Below are positions 16,811 to 26,287 of a DNA stretch of 64,000 nt, in pieces. The translations under genes and the position numbers were made by a program. The notes under the pieces were generated by a model. The model ran no database searches. It worked only from the letters and a program-made list of their open reading frames with translations, and was not told the DNA's origin. Positions within the stretch are counted from its first letter, which is position 1. Each line of letters begins with the position of its first letter. This DNA comes from Neorhizobium galegae bv. officinalis (GTDB taxonomy: Bacteria > Pseudomonadota > Alphaproteobacteria > Rhizobiales > Rhizobiaceae): the NCBI GenBank assembly GCA_000985875.1, contig CCRI01000004.1:124001-188000 (forward strand), given 5' to 3'.

Positions 16811-17664
16811 TTATCCCGCCCAGAAAAAGGCTCGGGCCGCTGCTGCTGATCGCACCCGCCGCGATCCTGCTCTGCGTCTTCCTCGTGCTGCCCTATCTCA
16901 ATATCGTCGTCATGAGTTTCCGGATGCCCGGACAGGGCACGCCCTATGGACCGGGCTTCACGCTTGGCAATTACGGCAAGTTTTTCTCGGACTTCTTCTA
17001 TGTCCAACAGGTGATCAACACGCTGTGGATCGGTTTTCTGACGACCTTCCTCTGCCTGATCCTTGGTTATCCCGTCGCCTGGCAGCTGGCGCGCGGGGCC
17101 TCGACCTTCCGCGCGCTGGGTTACGCGCTGGTGCTCTCGCCGCTGCTCGTCGGCATCGTCATCCGCAGCTATGGCTGGACGATCCTGCTCGGCAATAACG
17201 GCATCATCAACCGCACGCTGACCGGCTGGGGCCTCATCGATGGGCCGCTGCCGCTGATGTATAACGCGCTCGGCATCATCATCGCGCTGGTGCACGTCTT
17301 CCTGCCCTTCATGATCCTGCCGATCATGAGCGCCATCCAGGGTATCGATCCATCGCTCGAGGCCGCCGCCCGGTCGCTCGGGGCGTCGAAGGTCACGTCG
17401 TTCCGGCGCATCACCCTGCCGCTGTCGCTGCCGGGCATCCAGGCCGGCTGCATCCTTGTCTTCGTCCTGTCGCTCAGCGCCTATGTGACGCCGTCGCTGA
17501 TCGGAGGCTTGAGGGTCAAGACCATGGCCGTGACGGTGGTGGATGCGCTGATCGATACGTTCCAGTGGCCGTTCGGTTCGGCGCTGGCGCTGATGCTGTC
17601 GGTGACCGGCGCGATCTTCGTCGTCATCTTTGGGCGGCTGACCGTCATGAAATGGAAGGCTTGA
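16807..17664 (+). CDS. ABC transporter permease, PotB type
   Basis: 285-aa inner-membrane protein with about six hydrophobic helices, starting with LLIAPAAILLCVFLVLPY. The cytoplasmic coupling loop (EAAARSLGAS ... ITLPLSLPG) contacts the ATPase. The start overlaps the ATPase stop, showing translational coupling. It forms the heterodimeric channel with the next gene product. Confidence 0.92.
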   Translation: MIIPPRKRLGPLLLIAPAAILLCVFLVLPYLNIVVMSFRMPGQGTPYGPGFTLGNYGKFFSDFFYVQQVINTLWIGFLTTFLCLILGYPVAWQLARGASTFRALGYALVLSPLLVGIVIRSYGWTILLGNNGIINRTLTGWGLIDGPLPLMYNALGIIIALVHVFLPFMILPIMSAIQGIDPSLEAAARSLGASKVTSFRRITLPLSLPGIQAGCILVFVLSLSAYVTPSLIGGLRVKTMAVTVVDALIDTFQWPFGSALALMLSVTGAIFVVIFGRLTVMKWKA

Positions 17665-17669
17665 GGCGC

Positions 17670-18452
17670 ATGTCGAAACCGTTCTTCACCGTCTATTGCC
17701 TGATCATCTACGCTTTCCTGCTGGCGCCGATCGCGGTCGTGGTGATCGCCTCGTTCAATGCCGGCGCTTTCCTCACCTTCCCGCCGCAGGGGCTTTCCTT
17801 CCGCTGGTATCTCGTCTTCTTCAACAACGAGGTGTTCATGCGGGCGATCCGTACCTCGCTGTGGATCGCGGCGCTGACCACGGTGATATCAGGCATTATC
17901 GGCACGATGGCGGCGATGTTCTATGTGACGCATGCCGGCAAGCTGAAGGAAACGGTGCGGGTCGCCATGCTGGCGCCGCTGCTGCTGCCGGAAGTGCTGA
18001 CGGCGATCTCGCTGCTGTTCTTCGTCTATTCGGTCGGCCTCGGCACGCAGAACCTGGTCGGCATGATCGTCGGCCATGTGCTGATCACGCTGCCCTTCGT
18101 GTTCATCAACGTCTCGGCCTCGATGGAGAGTTACGATCCGGCCTGGAGCCTTGCGGCGCAGAGCCTGGGGGCGGGACGCTTCACCCGCTTCCGGCGGATC
18201 ATGCTGCCGTTGATCAAGCCCGGCGTCATCGGCGGCTGCCTGTTCGCCTTCATCATCTCGTTCGACGTCTTCACCATCTCCTTCATGCTGAAGGGTGTCG
18301 GCATGTCGACGCTGCCGATCCAGCTCTTCGACTACCTGCGCACCAATTTCACGCCGGAAGCGGCGGCCGTCTCGACCTGCTCGATCGTGCTGACGATGGC
18401 GGTGGTGGTCATCTCGGAAAAGGTGCTCGGCCTGCGTATTCACCGGTTCTAG
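17670..18452 (+). CDS. ABC transporter permease, PotC type
   Basis: 260-aa second permease with about six transmembrane helices and the coupling loop SLAAQSLGAG ... IMLPLIKPG. The start at 17670 lies 5 bp after the previous stop; an upstream frame extension is not family-like. It ends the importer operon and converges, 6 bp apart, with the aldolase-like gene on the other strand. Confidence 0.92.
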   Translation: MSKPFFTVYCLIIYAFLLAPIAVVVIASFNAGAFLTFPPQGLSFRWYLVFFNNEVFMRAIRTSLWIAALTTVISGIIGTMAAMFYVTHAGKLKETVRVAMLAPLLLPEVLTAISLLFFVYSVGLGTQNLVGMIVGHVLITLPFVFINVSASMESYDPAWSLAAQSLGAGRFTRFRRIMLPLIKPGVIGGCLFAFIISFDVFTISFMLKGVGMSTLPIQLFDYLRTNFTPEAAAVSTCSIVLTMAVVVISEKVLGLRIHRF

Positions 18453-18458
18453 GCTGGT

Positions 18459-19610
18459 CTAATAAAGCTTGCCGCGGGCGGTGACCGGCCAGAGGGCCTC
18501 GACCCGGCCGTTCCGGACACAGACATACCAGTCGTAGAGATTGCACGTCGGGTCGCAGTGACCGGGCACCAGCTGCAGTCGGCCGTTGAGCTTCAGCGTA
18601 TCATGAGGGTCCTCGATCTTGCCGTGTTCGTCCGATGCGCTGACGAATTTGAGGTCGGGGCGTTCGAACACCGTCGGCAGGCCACTGTCGATCGAGTGCG
18701 CCTTGAGGCCCGCATCGCAGATGGCGCGGCCGGAGGCCGGCTTGCTCATGATCGAGGTCAGCACGAAGAGCGCATGCTCGAAGCTGCCGACCGTGCCGTT
18801 ACCCTCCGTCGCGCGGACGCGGGCATAGTCGGCATCCATGAAGATGTAGGAGCCCGGCTGGATCTCGTTGTAAAGGCCGGATGCGCCTTCGAGATTGTGG
18901 GTGCCGGTCCCCGCGCCGGTGATGATATTCGGTTCCAGCCCCGCGTCGCACAGCAGCTCGGCCGTTTCCCGCGCCATGTCGATCGCCTTGTCGATGGCGG
19001 TACGGCGCTCGACCGGATCGTAGATATGCTGGGCGCTGCCGTGATAGGCCTGGATACCGGCAAAGGCGAGGTTCGGCGCGGCGGCGACCATCTTTGCCAG
19101 CTCGACGGCCGGCGCGCCGGGCAGCACGCCGCAGCGGCGGGCGCCGCAATCGATCTCCACCAGCAGGTCGAGCGTCACGCCATGCCGGCCGGCCGCTTCC
19201 GAAAGCGTTGCGACGACTGCGGGATTGTCGACGCAGACGGTGACATGGGCGTTCCTTGCAAGCCGAGCCAGCCGGTCGATCTTCTTCGGATCGGCGACCT
19301 CGTTGGCGACGAGCACGTCGGTAACGCCACCGCGCACCAGTGCTTCCGCCTCGGACACTTTCTGGCAGCAGATGCCGACGGCCCCGCCGTTCTGCATCTG
19401 GTAAAGCGCGACATCGGCCGACTTGTGGGTCTTGGCATGCGGGCGAAGCCGGACCGCCATCGCCTCGGCATAAGTTCTCATCCGTTCGACATTCCGTTCG
19501 AAGGCATCGAGATCGATGATCAGCGCCGGCGTCTGGATGTCGTCGATCGTGTCGCCGACAGACGCGGGCACATCATAGCCGATGTCGAGGTTTTTGGGAG
19601 AAGAGGTCAT
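18459..19610 (-). CDS. D-threonine aldolase / D-3-hydroxyaspartate aldolase-like PLP enzyme (DSD1 family)
   Basis: 383 aa, fold type III PLP enzyme (alanine-racemase-like barrel). RPHAKTHK contains the PLP lysine (Lys60), and the C-terminal HCD motif (His351, Asp353) is the divalent-metal site of D-threonine aldolases, differing from the H-x-C of D-serine dehydratases. Expected reaction: cleavage of a D-3-hydroxy-amino acid to glycine plus an aldehyde or glyoxylate (compare BhcC of the beta-hydroxyaspartate cycle, whose other genes are not here). The start at 19610 matches the family; the frame continues to 19718 with unrelated residues. It converges with the dioxygenase/importer operon and diverges from a LysE-type exporter, so an amino-acid derivative may be the common theme. 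Confidence 0.82.
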   Translation of the reverse strand: MTSSPKNLDIGYDVPASVGDTIDDIQTPALIIDLDAFERNVERMRTYAEAMAVRLRPHAKTHKSADVALYQMQNGGAVGICCQKVSEAEALVRGGVTDVLVANEVADPKKIDRLARLARNAHVTVCVDNPAVVATLSEAAGRHGVTLDLLVEIDCGARRCGVLPGAPAVELAKMVAAAPNLAFAGIQAYHGSAQHIYDPVERRTAIDKAIDMARETAELLCDAGLEPNIITGAGTGTHNLEGASGLYNEIQPGSYIFMDADYARVRATEGNGTVGSFEHALFVLTSIMSKPASGRAICDAGLKAHSIDSGLPTVFERPDLKFVSASDEHGKIEDPHDTLKLNGRLQLVPGHCDPTCNLYDWYVCVRNGRVEALWPVTARGKLY

Positions 19611-19744
19611 GAGATGGGTCCGCACTGAGATGGCGCGACGATAGGTTCCCGGGTCCCTCCAGGCAATCGCCGGCCTGCAATTTCGTTCAAGATTGGCGTG
19701 GGGTTCTTCGGTAGCCATGGGAAAACCTCTCGAAAGGATCTCTC

Positions 19745-20356
19745 ATGAGCCCGGAATTCCTGATCACTTCCCTCATCGTCGTCGCGTCGCCAGGCACCGG
19801 CGTGCTGATCACGCTGGCCGCCGGCCTGTCGCGTGGGGCGCGGGCGAGCGTCATCGCCGCCTTCGGCTGTACGCTTGGCATCCTGCCGCACATGATTGCG
19901 GCAGTCTCGGGCCTCGCAGCACTGCTGCATGCCAGCGCCCTGGCCTTCGAAGTCATCAAATATCTCGGCGTCGCCTATCTTCTGTTCATGGCCTGGCAGG
20001 TGCTGAAAGAGAAAGGCGCGCTGACCGTCGAGACGGACCGGACGCCGAAATCCGTTGGCCAAGTCATCGTTTCGGCAATCCTTGCCAATGCGCTCAACCC
20101 GAAACTGTCGATCTTCTTCTTTGCCTTCCTGCCACAGTTCGTCGGCCGGGACGAGGCAGCACCCGTTCTGCGCATGACCGAACTCAGCCTCGTCTTCATG
20201 CTGATGACCTTCGGCGTCTTCGTGCTCTACGGGCTTTTTGCGGCGTCGGTGCGCAATCACGTGATCTCGCGGCCGAACATTGTTGCCTGGATGCGCCGTA
20301 TCTTCGCCGGCGCCTTCGTGATGCTCGGCGCGCGGCTTGCGCTCTCGACGCGATAG
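19745..20356 (+). CDS. LysE/RhtB-family amino-acid exporter
   Basis: 203 aa with about six hydrophobic helices. The N-terminal VASPGTGVLITLAAGLSRG segment is the LysE-family signature (P-G-P position), and NPKLSIFFFAFLPQFV is the conserved middle block. It exports amino acids or related compounds across the inner membrane. GAAAGGATCTCTC precedes the start. It is divergent from the D-threonine-aldolase-like gene (about 130 bp between starts), so its substrate may be an amino acid linked to that enzyme. Confidence 0.9.
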   Translation: MSPEFLITSLIVVASPGTGVLITLAAGLSRGARASVIAAFGCTLGILPHMIAAVSGLAALLHASALAFEVIKYLGVAYLLFMAWQVLKEKGALTVETDRTPKSVGQVIVSAILANALNPKLSIFFFAFLPQFVGRDEAAPVLRMTELSLVFMLMTFGVFVLYGLFAASVRNHVISRPNIVAWMRRIFAGAFVMLGARLALSTR

Positions 20357-20403
20357 TTATTACCTGTCGCGTAATTGAGACGATGCAGCCGCTCCGGCAT
20401 GTT

Positions 20404-20428
20404 CGCCCTGCCTGCAACGGGCAGGGCG
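20404..20428 (+). promoter_or_regulatory. Leader hairpin before the SnoaL-like gene
   Basis: CGCCCTGCC and GGCAGGGCG pair around a 7-nt loop, ending 19 bp before the next start codon and directly ahead of its AAGGAG. With no T-run it is not a classical terminator; it may separate the LysE transcript from the following pair or affect initiation. Confidence 0.4.
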
Positions 20429-20446
20429 ATCTCAAGGAGAAAAGAC

Positions 20447-20812
20447 ATGACCGATGCGAACACTAAGGCCGAACGTTATCTTGCCATCTGGAACGAGACG
20501 GATGCCGCCCGCCGCAAGGCGCTGATCGCCGAAGCCTGGGCAGAAGACGGGCTTTACGTCGATCCGCTGATGCGCGGCGAAGGCCATGAGGGCGTCGATC
20601 GCCTGGTCGAAGGCGTCCAGTCGCGGTTTCCGGGTTTCCGTTTCACGCTGATCGGCACGCCCGACGGTTATGACGACAATCTGCGCTTTTCCTGGGGCCT
20701 CGGCCCGGAAGATGGCGAAGCGCTGATCAAGGGTACCGATTTCGCCGTCCTGGAAAACGGCCGCCTGAAGTCGGTCTACGGGTTCCTCGACCAGGTTCCG
20801 GCTGCCGCATGA
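20447..20812 (+). CDS. SnoaL/NTF2-like small protein
   Basis: 121 aa of the SnoaL-like/NTF2 fold (AERYLAIWNETDAARRKALI, then WAEDGLYVDPLMRG, and a C-terminal LDQVP tail). These alpha-beta barrels act as isomerases, hydrolases or ligand binders; the exact role is unknown. A clear AAGGAG ribosome site fixes the start. Its stop overlaps the start of the following XRE regulator (ATGA), a pairing that suggests that the regulator controls, or senses the ligand of, this protein. Confidence 0.8.
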   Translation: MTDANTKAERYLAIWNETDAARRKALIAEAWAEDGLYVDPLMRGEGHEGVDRLVEGVQSRFPGFRFTLIGTPDGYDDNLRFSWGLGPEDGEALIKGTDFAVLENGRLKSVYGFLDQVPAAA

Positions 20813-21636
20813 CGACGATTGCGCCCGCCCGCCCTCTCGGTGATTTTCTGCGCGAATGGCGCCGCCGCCGGCGCATGAGCCAGCTCGACCTGGCGCTCGA
20901 GGCCGATATCTCGCAACGCCATCTGAGCTTCATCGAAAGCGGACGGTCGGCCCCGAGCCGGGACATGCTGCTACATCTGGCGGAGCGGCTTGACGTGCCG
21001 CTTCGCGAGCGCAATCCGATGCTGCTCGCCGCCGGTTTTGCGCCCGTCTTTGCCGAGCGCAAGCTCGACGATCCGGCGCTCCAGCCGGCGCGGCGGGCGA
21101 TCGACATGGTGTTGAAGGGCCATGAGCCGTTCCCGGCGCTTGCCGTCGATCGGCACTGGACATTGGTGGCCGCAAATGCCGCGGTGGCGCCGCTGCTTGC
21201 TGATGTCGCCGACCGGTCGTTGATAGAGGGGTCGGTCAACGTCCTGCGGCTCAGCCTGCATCCGCAGGGCCTCGCGCCTCACATTGCCAATCTCGGCGAA
21301 TGGCGCAACCACCTGCTTGAACGGCTGCACCAGCAGATTGCCGCGACCGGCGATCGCGTTCTTCAGAAATTACTGGAAGAACTGTCCGGTTATCCGGTGC
21401 CGGACGGGGCGTCGAAATCGGCGCCGAAACACGAATATGCGGGTATCGCCGTGCCGATGGAATTGCGGACCGACGCCGGGCTGCTGTCGTTCATCTCGAC
21501 CACGACGGTCTTCGGCACGCCGGTCGACGTGACGCTGTCGGAACTGGCGGTCGAATCCTTCTTTCCCGCCAATGACGAAACGGCCCAGCTTCTGCGCCAG
21601 ATGGCAGAGGCCGGGCCGTCGAAGAGCGACAGTTAG
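20809..21636 (+). CDS. XRE-family regulator with MmyB-like ligand-binding domain
   Basis: 275 aa. An N-terminal Cro/C1-type helix-turn-helix (LREWRRRRRMSQLDLALEADISQRHLSFIESG, roughly 11-42) is followed by the PAS-like MmyB domain (VDRHWTLVAANAAVAPLL) that binds fatty-acid-like or other hydrophobic ligands in characterised members. The coding sequence overlaps the SnoaL-like gene by 4 bp. Likely an autoregulator of this two-gene operon. Cytoplasmic. Confidence 0.88.
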   Translation: MTTIAPARPLGDFLREWRRRRRMSQLDLALEADISQRHLSFIESGRSAPSRDMLLHLAERLDVPLRERNPMLLAAGFAPVFAERKLDDPALQPARRAIDMVLKGHEPFPALAVDRHWTLVAANAAVAPLLADVADRSLIEGSVNVLRLSLHPQGLAPHIANLGEWRNHLLERLHQQIAATGDRVLQKLLEELSGYPVPDGASKSAPKHEYAGIAVPMELRTDAGLLSFISTTTVFGTPVDVTLSELAVESFFPANDETAQLLRQMAEAGPSKSDS

Positions 21637-21657
21637 AGAGTTAGGATCGCGTGCAGA

Positions 21658-23613
21658 TCAGAAATCGGTCCACTGGGATTCGGCGGTTGCAACTGCCGCA
21701 CCGCCGAAGGACTTGCTGACGCGCTGTGCAAGGCGGCGGGCCGGCGATTCCTGTGGAGCCGCATTGCGGCCAACCGGGGCCGGAGCGGAGCCGTAGGCGG
21801 GCCGCTGCTGCATGCCGGAACGCTGGCCGCCTTCGGAGAGCTTGAAGCGGGTCAGCAGATCACGCAGCTTGCTGCTTTCCGATGCAAGGTTGGCGCCGGC
21901 AGCATTGGTTTCCTCGACCATCGCGGCGTTCTGCTGCGTCACCTGGTCCATCTGGTTGACGGCCGAGTTGACCTCCGCGAGGCCGACCGACTGTTCGCGG
22001 GCGGCGGTGGCGATCGCATTGATATGCTCGTTGATGGTGACGACGTGGCTTTCGATCGTCTTCAGCGCGTCGCCGGTCTCGCGCACCAGCTTCACGCCGT
22101 TCTGGACTTCGGAGCCCGACTTGCGGATGAGATCCTTGATCTCCTTGGCCGCATTCGCCGAACGCTGGGCGAGTTCGCGGACCTCCTGGGCGACGACGGC
22201 AAAACCCTTGCCGGCTTCACCGGCGCGGGCCGCTTCGACGCCGGCATTCAGCGCCAGCAGGTTGGTCTGGAAGGCAATCTCGTCGATCACCCCGATGATG
22301 TTGGAAATCTGGCTGGACGACTGTTCGATGCGCTGCATCGCATCGACGGCGTTGGCGACGACGGCGCCCGACTGGGCGGCGCTGGAATTTGCCTGCAGGG
22401 CGATCGCCTTTGCCTCGTCCGCACGCTTGGAGGAGTTCGAGACGTTGGCGGTGATCTCGTCAAGGGCGGCTGCGGTCTCTTCGAGCGAAGCTGCCTGCTG
22501 TTCGGTCCGCTTGGACAGGTCGTCGGCGCTCTGGCTGACTTCACGCGAACCGCTGTCGATCGACTGGGCGGAGCCGGCGACTTCGGAAAGAGCTGCGCCG
22601 AGGCGGGACACGGCCGAGTTCAGGTCTTCGCGCAGAGCTTCGAAATCCGGAGCGAAGGGTTCGTTGAGCTGGAAAGCGAGATCTCCGGAGGCAAGGCGGC
22701 GCAGGCCGGCGGCGAGGCCTGAGGTCGCTTGCTGAAGACGGGCCTGGGCGGAGGCTTCCGCCTCTTCCTGCAGGTGGATACGGTCGGCTTCGGCTTGGGC
22801 GCGGGCTTCTTCGGCCTGTTCCTGAAGCTGCCTGTTGGAGATCGCCGCCTGACGGAAGACTTCCACGGCACCGGCCATTGCCCCGACTTCGTCCTTGCGT
22901 CCTGCAAAGGGGATTTCGGTCGCGGTGTCGCCTGCGGCAAGGCCGCTCATCGACGCCGTGATGCGCTGGATGGGTCGGGCGATACCGGACAGCACGTAGA
23001 CGGCGGCACCGACGATCAGCAGGAAGACAACACCAAGGATGCTTTCCATCGTGGCGAGCGCGGTGGAATAGGTCGACTCCGCCTTGGCGGTTTCGAGGGC
23101 CGCCTCGTCCGTGTTCGACTTGACCAGCTTGGTAACGGCTTCCATGACCGGCTGGATCGTGACGCGCATCTTTTCCATCTCGACGCGGGCGCGGGCGTCG
23201 GAGGCCTTGCGGGAGAAGTCCAGCATCTTCTGCCCGTTGAGGACGTATTTGTCGATGCCCGCCTGGATCTGGTCGATGATCTGCTTTTCCTGGTCGCTGG
23301 AGATCAGCGGCCTGTAGGTTTGGAGAGCAGCCTTGAGCGCGTCGGACTGCTGGGCGATCAGCTTTTCCGCGGTGTCCATGCCGAAATCCGAGGTCGTCGT
23401 CAGATGCCCCATATAGGCGACCGTCATTCCGAGAATGGCCGTCTCTATATTCTTCGAGGCCTGGACGCTCGGCATCGAGTTTTGCGAGATCGTGGTGAGA
23501 TTTCCGGCGACATTGGAGAGCGAGGAAATGGCCGCCCAGGCGAGAACGGCGACGAGCGTCGCGATCGCGCCGAAGACGGCGATGAGCGAGCTGCGAATGG
23601 AGAGACGGGACAT
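21658..23613 (-). CDS. Methyl-accepting chemotaxis protein
   Basis: 651-aa membrane receptor: an N-terminal helix (about 9-31), a periplasmic four-helix-bundle sensor, a second helix ([21 protein letters not shown]), then HAMP, a second HAMP-like linker and the cytoplasmic signalling domain with the hairpin tip [22 protein letters not shown]. The last residues, QWTDF, match the x-W-x-x-F tether that docks CheR/CheB, so this receptor may help methylation of others. The start at 23613 has GGAG upstream and begins right before the first helix. No che genes are nearby. The ligand is unknown. Confidence 0.93.
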   Translation of the reverse strand: MSRLSIRSSLIAVFGAIATLVAVLAWAAISSLSNVAGNLTTISQNSMPSVQASKNIETAILGMTVAYMGHLTTTSDFGMDTAEKLIAQQSDALKAALQTYRPLISSDQEKQIIDQIQAGIDKYVLNGQKMLDFSRKASDARARVEMEKMRVTIQPVMEAVTKLVKSNTDEAALETAKAESTYSTALATMESILGVVFLLIVGAAVYVLSGIARPIQRITASMSGLAAGDTATEIPFAGRKDEVGAMAGAVEVFRQAAISNRQLQEQAEEARAQAEADRIHLQEEAEASAQARLQQATSGLAAGLRRLASGDLAFQLNEPFAPDFEALREDLNSAVSRLGAALSEVAGSAQSIDSGSREVSQSADDLSKRTEQQAASLEETAAALDEITANVSNSSKRADEAKAIALQANSSAAQSGAVVANAVDAMQRIEQSSSQISNIIGVIDEIAFQTNLLALNAGVEAARAGEAGKGFAVVAQEVRELAQRSANAAKEIKDLIRKSGSEVQNGVKLVRETGDALKTIESHVVTINEHINAIATAAREQSVGLAEVNSAVNQMDQVTQQNAAMVEETNAAGANLASESSKLRDLLTRFKLSEGGQRSGMQQRPAYGSAPAPVGRNAAPQESPARRLAQRVSKSFGGAAVATAESQWTDF

Positions 23614-23998
23614 GAGATTCGGCTCCGGAATGGTGAAGCCTCGAATGAGGCAACGCGTTTTCACGCGCAGATCTGATATCTGGCGGTGTGGGAAGAGAAC
23701 CGGTCTCATACCGGCTCCTGCGCTACACCGGATGGCGGTCGCGCGGTAGCCGGGAGCTTAGGGTCAAACTCTTTAACGACAGATTGAATTTTGATAGTAT
23801 ATAATGACTTTTGACGGACTTTCGACGCGAAAATTCGAAATTTCGTCTGGGCTATCCGTTTATTTTATAACAATAATATTGAAGCCGGATCATCTGAGTA
23901 ACAGGTTACCTGTCAATCGGAGATTGCTTGATATTCCGTTCAGGTGACATGCGAAATCTAGCCTATCCGACCGGCCGATACGGTACGGATATGACGGG
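23614..23998. other. AT-rich promoter spacer without gene
   Basis: About 385 bp between the chemoreceptor start and the 3' end of a TetR gene. No coding frame is supported. The stretch 23765-23960 is clearly more AT-rich than its surroundings and contains an imperfect dyad around GACGCGAAAATTCG/CGAAATTTCGTC near 23824-23847. It most likely holds the chemoreceptor promoter. Confidence 0.5.
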
Positions 23999-24592
23999 TT
24001 ATCTGCGGGTCCGCAGGCCGTCCATCAGCAGGCCGATCAGGCGATGCGCCCGCTCGCGCCATTCGGGCGATTCCGGAATGGAATAAATGCTCGACAGAGC
24101 GTGCATGAGATCGGTCGTTTCGATGTCGCGGCGGATATATCCTTCATCGCCTGCAGTCTTCAAAAGACTTTCCAGCGCGCCACGGATGAGGCCGGAGCCC
24201 TCGGAAAAAAGGGAGGAGTTGGAGGTCATGAGAATGCGCAGGCTGTTGGCCATGCCGCGCTTGGTGGCGATATAGCCGACGAAGCGACGCATCCATTCCT
24301 CCAGCGCCATGTCCGGCGAATGGAGCCTGGCAAGCTCGGTAGCGGCGCTCGCCAGGCCTTCAAGCTCACGGCGATAGACCACCTCGACGAGATGCTCGCG
24401 GCTTGGAAAATGGCGGTAGAGCGTGCCGATGCCGACGCCGGCCTGCCGTGCTATATCTTCCAGCGAAGTCTCGACGCCCTTTTCCGCAAAGGCTGCGGCC
24501 GCCACCTCGACCAGCTTTTCGCGGTTGCGGCGGGCATCAGCGCGAAGCTTGGTCGATGCGAGGGATGTCGTCTTCGGCTCGGCCGAGGCCAA
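23999..24592 (-). CDS. TetR-family transcriptional regulator
   Basis: 197 aa. The DNA-binding domain (AAAAFAEKGVETSLEDIARQAGVGIGTLYRHF, roughly 31-62) is standard TetR; the C-terminal domain resembles the SbtR-like group. No ATG is available near the N-terminus; the start is a TTG at 24592, 7 nt after GGAG, which is well placed. It is divergent from the molybdenum aldehyde-oxidase operon and presumably represses it. Two palindromes in the shared space (24642-24662) are candidate operators. Confidence 0.87.
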   Translation of the reverse strand: MASAEPKTTSLASTKLRADARRNREKLVEVAAAAFAEKGVETSLEDIARQAGVGIGTLYRHFPSREHLVEVVYRRELEGLASAATELARLHSPDMALEEWMRRFVGYIATKRGMANSLRILMTSNSSLFSEGSGLIRGALESLLKTAGDEGYIRRDIETTDLMHALSSIYSIPESPEWRERAHRLIGLLMDGLRTRR

Positions 24593-24641
24593 AATACTGC
24601 TCCAGGCAAATGGGGGCTTGACGAAAATCCGTAAGCCACTA

Positions 24642-24662
24642 GTTTAAACGGAGGCGCCTCCG
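24642..24662. promoter_or_regulatory. Adjacent palindromes, candidate TetR operator
   Basis: GTTTAAAC (24642-24649) directly joins CGGAGGCGCCTCCG (24649-24662), a perfect 14-bp palindrome. They lie about 50 bp upstream of the TetR TTG start and in front of the divergent oxidase operon. TetR proteins bind such dyads, but binding is inferred; the GC-rich one could also be a transcript hairpin. Confidence 0.45.
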
Positions 24663-24830
24663 GTTATCTGGAGCGCCTTCCACTTCTTATTCCAGAGGGG
24701 GACGGATGTCATGCCGAAATGTGCGGGTGCTTCTCTCGGTCTGGCATCATCTAGGGCATCGCAGCCAGTCGGCCAGCCCGTCGCAGGCTTTAAAGTTCTC
24801 ATTCTCGTGACAATGGCAGGAGCTTGATCC

Positions 24831-25304
24831 ATGACACGAACCATCCATCTTTCGCTCGATATCAACGGGAGGCGGTACGACCTCGATGTCGAACCGCGCG
24901 TCACCCTGCTCGATGCCCTGCGCGAACATCTGGCTCTGACCGGCACCAAGAAGGGTTGCGACCAGGGCCAGTGCGGCGCCTGCACCTGTCATGTCGACGG
25001 CAGCCGCGTACTCTCCTGTCTGACGCTCGCAGCCCAGGTCGAAGGCCGGCAGATCACCACGATCGAGGGGATCGCCGCCGAAAACGGCGAGCTGCACCCC
25101 GTCCAGGCAGCCTTCGTCGAGCATGATGCCTTCCAGTGCGGCTATTGCACGCCCGGCCAGATCATGTCCGCAGTCGCCTGCATCCGCGAGGGCCATGCGG
25201 GATCCGACGAGGAAATCCGCGAATACATGTCCGGCAATCTCTGTCGGTGCGGAGCCTATAACAGCATCGTCGCGGCGGTGCGCGAAGCGGCGGAGATGGC
25301 GTGA
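24831..25304 (+). CDS. paoA: Aldehyde oxidase (2Fe-2S) subunit, PaoA-like
   Basis: 157 aa with the two [2Fe-2S] sites of the xanthine-dehydrogenase family: plant-type CDQGQCGACTC (about 44-54) plus the later Cys, and QCGYC ... CRCG in the helical C-terminal half. Unlike E. coli PaoA, which carries a Tat signal, it starts directly with the ferredoxin fold (TIHLSLDINGRRY), so the complex should be cytoplasmic. It is the first gene of a three-gene operon with ATGA overlap to the next. It passes electrons from the Mo centre to FAD. Confidence 0.9.
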   Translation: MTRTIHLSLDINGRRYDLDVEPRVTLLDALREHLALTGTKKGCDQGQCGACTCHVDGSRVLSCLTLAAQVEGRQITTIEGIAAENGELHPVQAAFVEHDAFQCGYCTPGQIMSAVACIREGHAGSDEEIREYMSGNLCRCGAYNSIVAAVREAAEMA

Positions 25305-26287
25305 TGAGAGACTTTTCCTATCTCCGCGCCTCTTCGGCCGACGAGGCCCGCCAGGCGTCGCTCCAGGCCGGTTCGGTGCTGCTTGCCGGCGGCACGACGC
25401 TGCTCGATCTCGCAAAATGCGGCGTGATGGAGCCGGAAACGGTTATCGACATCACCCACCTCTCAGGCCTCGGCGAAATCACCGTCGATGCCGGCGGCGC
25501 CAGGATCGGCGCGCTGGCCAAGATGGGCCAGGTCGCCGATCATGCCGGCATCCGAGCTGCCTTCCCGGCTATTTCGGAATCGCTGTCGCTGGCGGCTTCT
25601 GCCCAGATTCGCAACATGGCGACGATCGGCGGCAATCTCCTGCAGCGGACGCGCTGTTCGTATTTTCGGGAGCCGGACGTGTTTCCGGCATGCCACAAGC
25701 GTAATCCCGGCGCCGGTTGTTCGGCGATCGGCGGCGTTACCCGCAACCATGCCGTGCTCGGCACCAGCGACACCTGCATCGCCAGCTATCCCGGTGACCT
25801 CGCCGTTGCTCTCGTTGCTTTCGACGCCGTGGTCGAACTCGGCGGGCGGACAGTATCGGTCGAGGACTTCTTCCTTCTGCCGGGCAATACGCCGGAGCGG
25901 GAAACCACGTTGCAGCGCGGCGAGATGATCACCGCGATCACCGTGCCGGCTTCGGCGGCGCCGAAGAACTCGACCTATCTCAAAGTCCGCGACCGCCAGT
26001 CCTATGAATTTGCGGCGGCGAGTGCAGCGGTCGGGCTGGAATTCGAAACGGACGGCAGGACGGTGCGCGATATCCGCGTCGCTCTCGGCGGCGTCGCCAC
26101 CAAGCCGTGGCGGGCTCGCAACGTCGAACGGGCGCTGGTCGGCAAGATTCTCAGCCTCGAAACCGTCGAGGCAGCCAGCCGGCTCGCCATGGAAGGCGCC
26201 GTTTCGCATGGCGCCAATTACTACAAGATCGAACTTGCGCCGCGCGTCGTCGCTCGCGCCATCCTGAAAGTTGGAGGTCTCGCATGA
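25301..26287 (+). CDS. paoB: Aldehyde oxidase FAD subunit, PaoB-like with Fe-S insertion
   Basis: 328-aa CO-dehydrogenase flavoprotein-type subunit. ALAKMGQVADH and SAQIRNMATIGGNLLQRTRC form the FAD-binding region. Cysteines in RTRCSYF, FPACH, GAGCS and DTCIA (about residues 116-160) match the extra [4Fe-4S] cluster seen in PaoB-type aldehyde oxidoreductases and absent from simple xanthine dehydrogenases. It overlaps its neighbours on both sides by 4 bp (ATGA), so the three subunits are made together. Confidence 0.9.
   Translation: MMRDFSYLRASSADEARQASLQAGSVLLAGGTTLLDLAKCGVMEPETVIDITHLSGLGEITVDAGGARIGALAKMGQVADHAGIRAAFPAISESLSLAASAQIRNMATIGGNLLQRTRCSYFREPDVFPACHKRNPGAGCSAIGGVTRNHAVLGTSDTCIASYPGDLAVALVAFDAVVELGGRTVSVEDFFLLPGNTPERETTLQRGEMITAITVPASAAPKNSTYLKVRDRQSYEFAAASAAVGLEFETDGRTVRDIRVALGGVATKPWRARNVERALVGKILSLETVEAASRLAMEGAVSHGANYYKIELAPRVVARAILKVGGLA

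Noticed and set aside
18459..19610. Complete beta-hydroxyaspartate cycle
   Set aside because: Only a BhcC-like enzyme is present; bhcA, bhcB, bhcD and bhcR are not in the window.
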